Assembly (NCBI GenBank): GCA_001599935.1
Contig: BCIJ01000007.1
Span: 365,589 to 413,743, forward strand
Origin: Holtermannia corniformis
Taxonomy: Eukaryota > Basidiomycota > Tremellomycetes > Holtermanniales
Length of the DNA stretch: 48,155 nt
Reading direction: 5' to 3'
Shown: in pieces, positions 47,264-48,155 of the stretch
How the letters are laid out: each line of letters starts with the position of its first letter
Numbering within the stretch: the first letter of the stretch is position 1
Program-made: the position numbers and the translations under genes
Notes under the pieces: generated by a model
Database searches by the model: none
The model's input: the letters and a program-made list of their open reading frames with translations, nothing else
Told to the model about the DNA's origin: nothing

Positions 47264-47701
47264 ATGCCTTCCGACACTCAGCAACAGCCTCCTGCCGACA
47301 ACCTTGGTGGTAACACAACGGCCAGCCAGAGCCAAGGTGCCCAACGTGGCACTCCTGCCGAGGCTGAAGACGAAGGGCGTCGCCGCAGCTTGCGCAGCAA
47401 GTCGCCCAGTGCTCGCACAGGTGGTGAGCGGGAGAAGGCTGATAAGGAGGCTGCCGTCAGGGAGAAGGCAGCCGCCGAGCGCAAGGCCACCGAGGAGAGG
47501 CGCAAAGAGGAAGCACGGACAGAGGCCAAGGCGCAAGAAGCGCAGAAGCTGAGGGATGCAGAGGCCAGGAGGACACAGCAACAGGTGGAACTGGAAGAGG
47601 CGGAAGCAAAGGTTGCGGCATTGCGGAAGAGCTTGAGTGAGTCCGAGCGCAGTTTCGCCTCTAAGAGTTTCGTTTTGAGTCTGTGCATGCCGAATGGGTA
47701 G
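47264..47701 (+). CDS. Small coiled-coil protein, unknown function
   Basis: An ATG at 47264 opens 145 residues. Residues 1-45 are Gln/Pro/Ser-rich and disordered. Residues about 50-125 form one long charged helix rich in Glu, Lys, Arg and Ala (for example EREKADKEAAVREKAAAE), which predicts a coiled coil or single alpha-helix. The last residues (SFVLSLCMPNG) look unlike the rest and precede a possible splice donor at the stop, so a further exon may exist. No domain is recognised. Confidence 0.5.
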   Translation: MPSDTQQQPPADNLGGNTTASQSQGAQRGTPAEAEDEGRRRSLRSKSPSARTGGEREKADKEAAVREKAAAERKATEERRKEEARTEAKAQEAQKLRDAEARRTQQQVELEEAEAKVAALRKSLSESERSFASKSFVLSLCMPNG

Positions 47702-47803
47702 GTCTGTGCTGAGTGGCAGGTGCCATTGCGCGTGCACCAGTACCGTCAAGTTTCCTTGCCCAGTTGCCTGATTCTCAGTCGCCCCAATTCTCTACTCGCT
47801 GAC

Positions 47804-47912
47804 TCTCCATCTGCTACGACTCTCCATTTCCCATTCGCCACAAGTCTCCATTCGCCACAAGTCTCCATTCGCCATAATTCTCCAGTCGCCATAATTCTCC
47901 ATTCGCAATGAT
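47804..47912. repeat. 17-bp minisatellite
   Basis: Six head-to-tail units of consensus TCTCCATTCGCCACAAG / TCTCCATTCGCCATAAT start at 47804, 47821 (24-bp variant), 47845, 47862, 47879 and 47896. The best copies differ at two to four positions. Partial units extend on both sides. Seventeen is not a multiple of three, so this is unlikely to encode a repeat protein. Confidence 0.85.
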
Positions 47913-48090
47913 TCTCTACCAGCCATTCTCCCATAACGCTCCACATTCGCCCACGCTCACACTGATCCATTCAGCAGAGTACTCGCCCAATGCTCCGTCC
48001 CGCCCACACCCTCAGAGTTGATTGCCCAGTCGCCCCCAATGTATTGCGCTGCTACTTGCCCAGCTGTTACGGGCCAGGCGACGGGACAAG

Positions 48091-48132
48091 AGGGGTTACG
48101 GAGGGGTTACGGAGGGGTTGGGGATTACGGGG
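48091..48132 (+). repeat. G-rich 11-bp repeat at window edge
   Basis: Two exact AGGGGTTACGG units are followed by AGGGGTTGGGG and ATTACGGGG. The G4 runs, separated by TTACGGA, could form G-quadruplexes. It resembles a degenerate telomere-like or subtelomeric repeat, but it lacks a perfect TTAGGG-type unit. Confidence 0.6.
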
Positions 48133-48155
48133 AATTGGCCGCGGGCAGTGCCGCG

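Noticed and set aside
47746..47970. A Trp/Glu-rich repeat protein on the minus strand
   Set aside because: It is the translation of a 17-bp minisatellite whose unit is not a multiple of three, so the apparent repeats arise from frame cycling.

Overview
The window is nuclear DNA of a basidiomycete fungus. The genes are eukaryotic and packed closely. They are broken by many very short introns, mostly about 37-50 nt, with GT donors and a CTGAC-like branch site just upstream of the AG. The gene set is fungal: GPI mannosyltransferase, Rpd3L subunit Rxt2, Gtr1, SUR7-type protein, peroxisomal isocitrate lyase, Yta7. I cannot fix the genus from sequence alone.

Layout. Positions 1-2060 hold the 5' part of a Ty1/copia-type LTR retrotransposon on the minus strand: an open gag-pol of 570 codons running off the window edge, a primer site matching half of a lysine tRNA, and a probable LTR. 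Positions 2.3-5.8 kb are gene-poor and carry a minus-strand array of three or four related small proteins of unknown function. Positions 6.2-44.95 kb are a dense housekeeping block: secreted ferritin-like protein, cyclophilin-RRM protein (PPIL4/Cyp6 type), His-rich membrane protein, bL35m, Rxt2, glucosidase II beta, ETF-ubiquinone oxidoreductase, a small unknown gene, PRCC homologue, ABC half-transporter, Gpi14/PIG-M, a two-finger C2H2 factor, a MAPR heme-binding protein, isocitrate lyase, an Srs2-like helicase, Yta7/ATAD2, NAT9, Mad2, a SUR7/PalI-like protein and Gtr1. A 458-bp non-autonomous hAT element with perfect 22-bp termini and an 8-bp target duplication sits in the divergent promoter between the glucosidase II beta and ETF-QO genes. 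From 45 kb to the end there is a second family of small proteins (two intact, one with a premature stop), each behind its own TATA-like box. Then come a coiled-coil protein, a 17-bp minisatellite and a G-rich 11-bp repeat at the edge.

How the genes relate. Neighbours are mostly functionally independent, as is normal for fungi. Loose themes are ER and secretory function (glucosidase II beta, Gpi14, MAPR protein), mitochondrial or peroxisomal carbon metabolism (ETF-QO, bL35m, isocitrate lyase ending in SKL) and genome maintenance or chromatin (Srs2-like helicase, Yta7, Mad2, Rxt2). The parts with most novelty are the two small-protein families, the two transposable elements and several unusual protein insertions.
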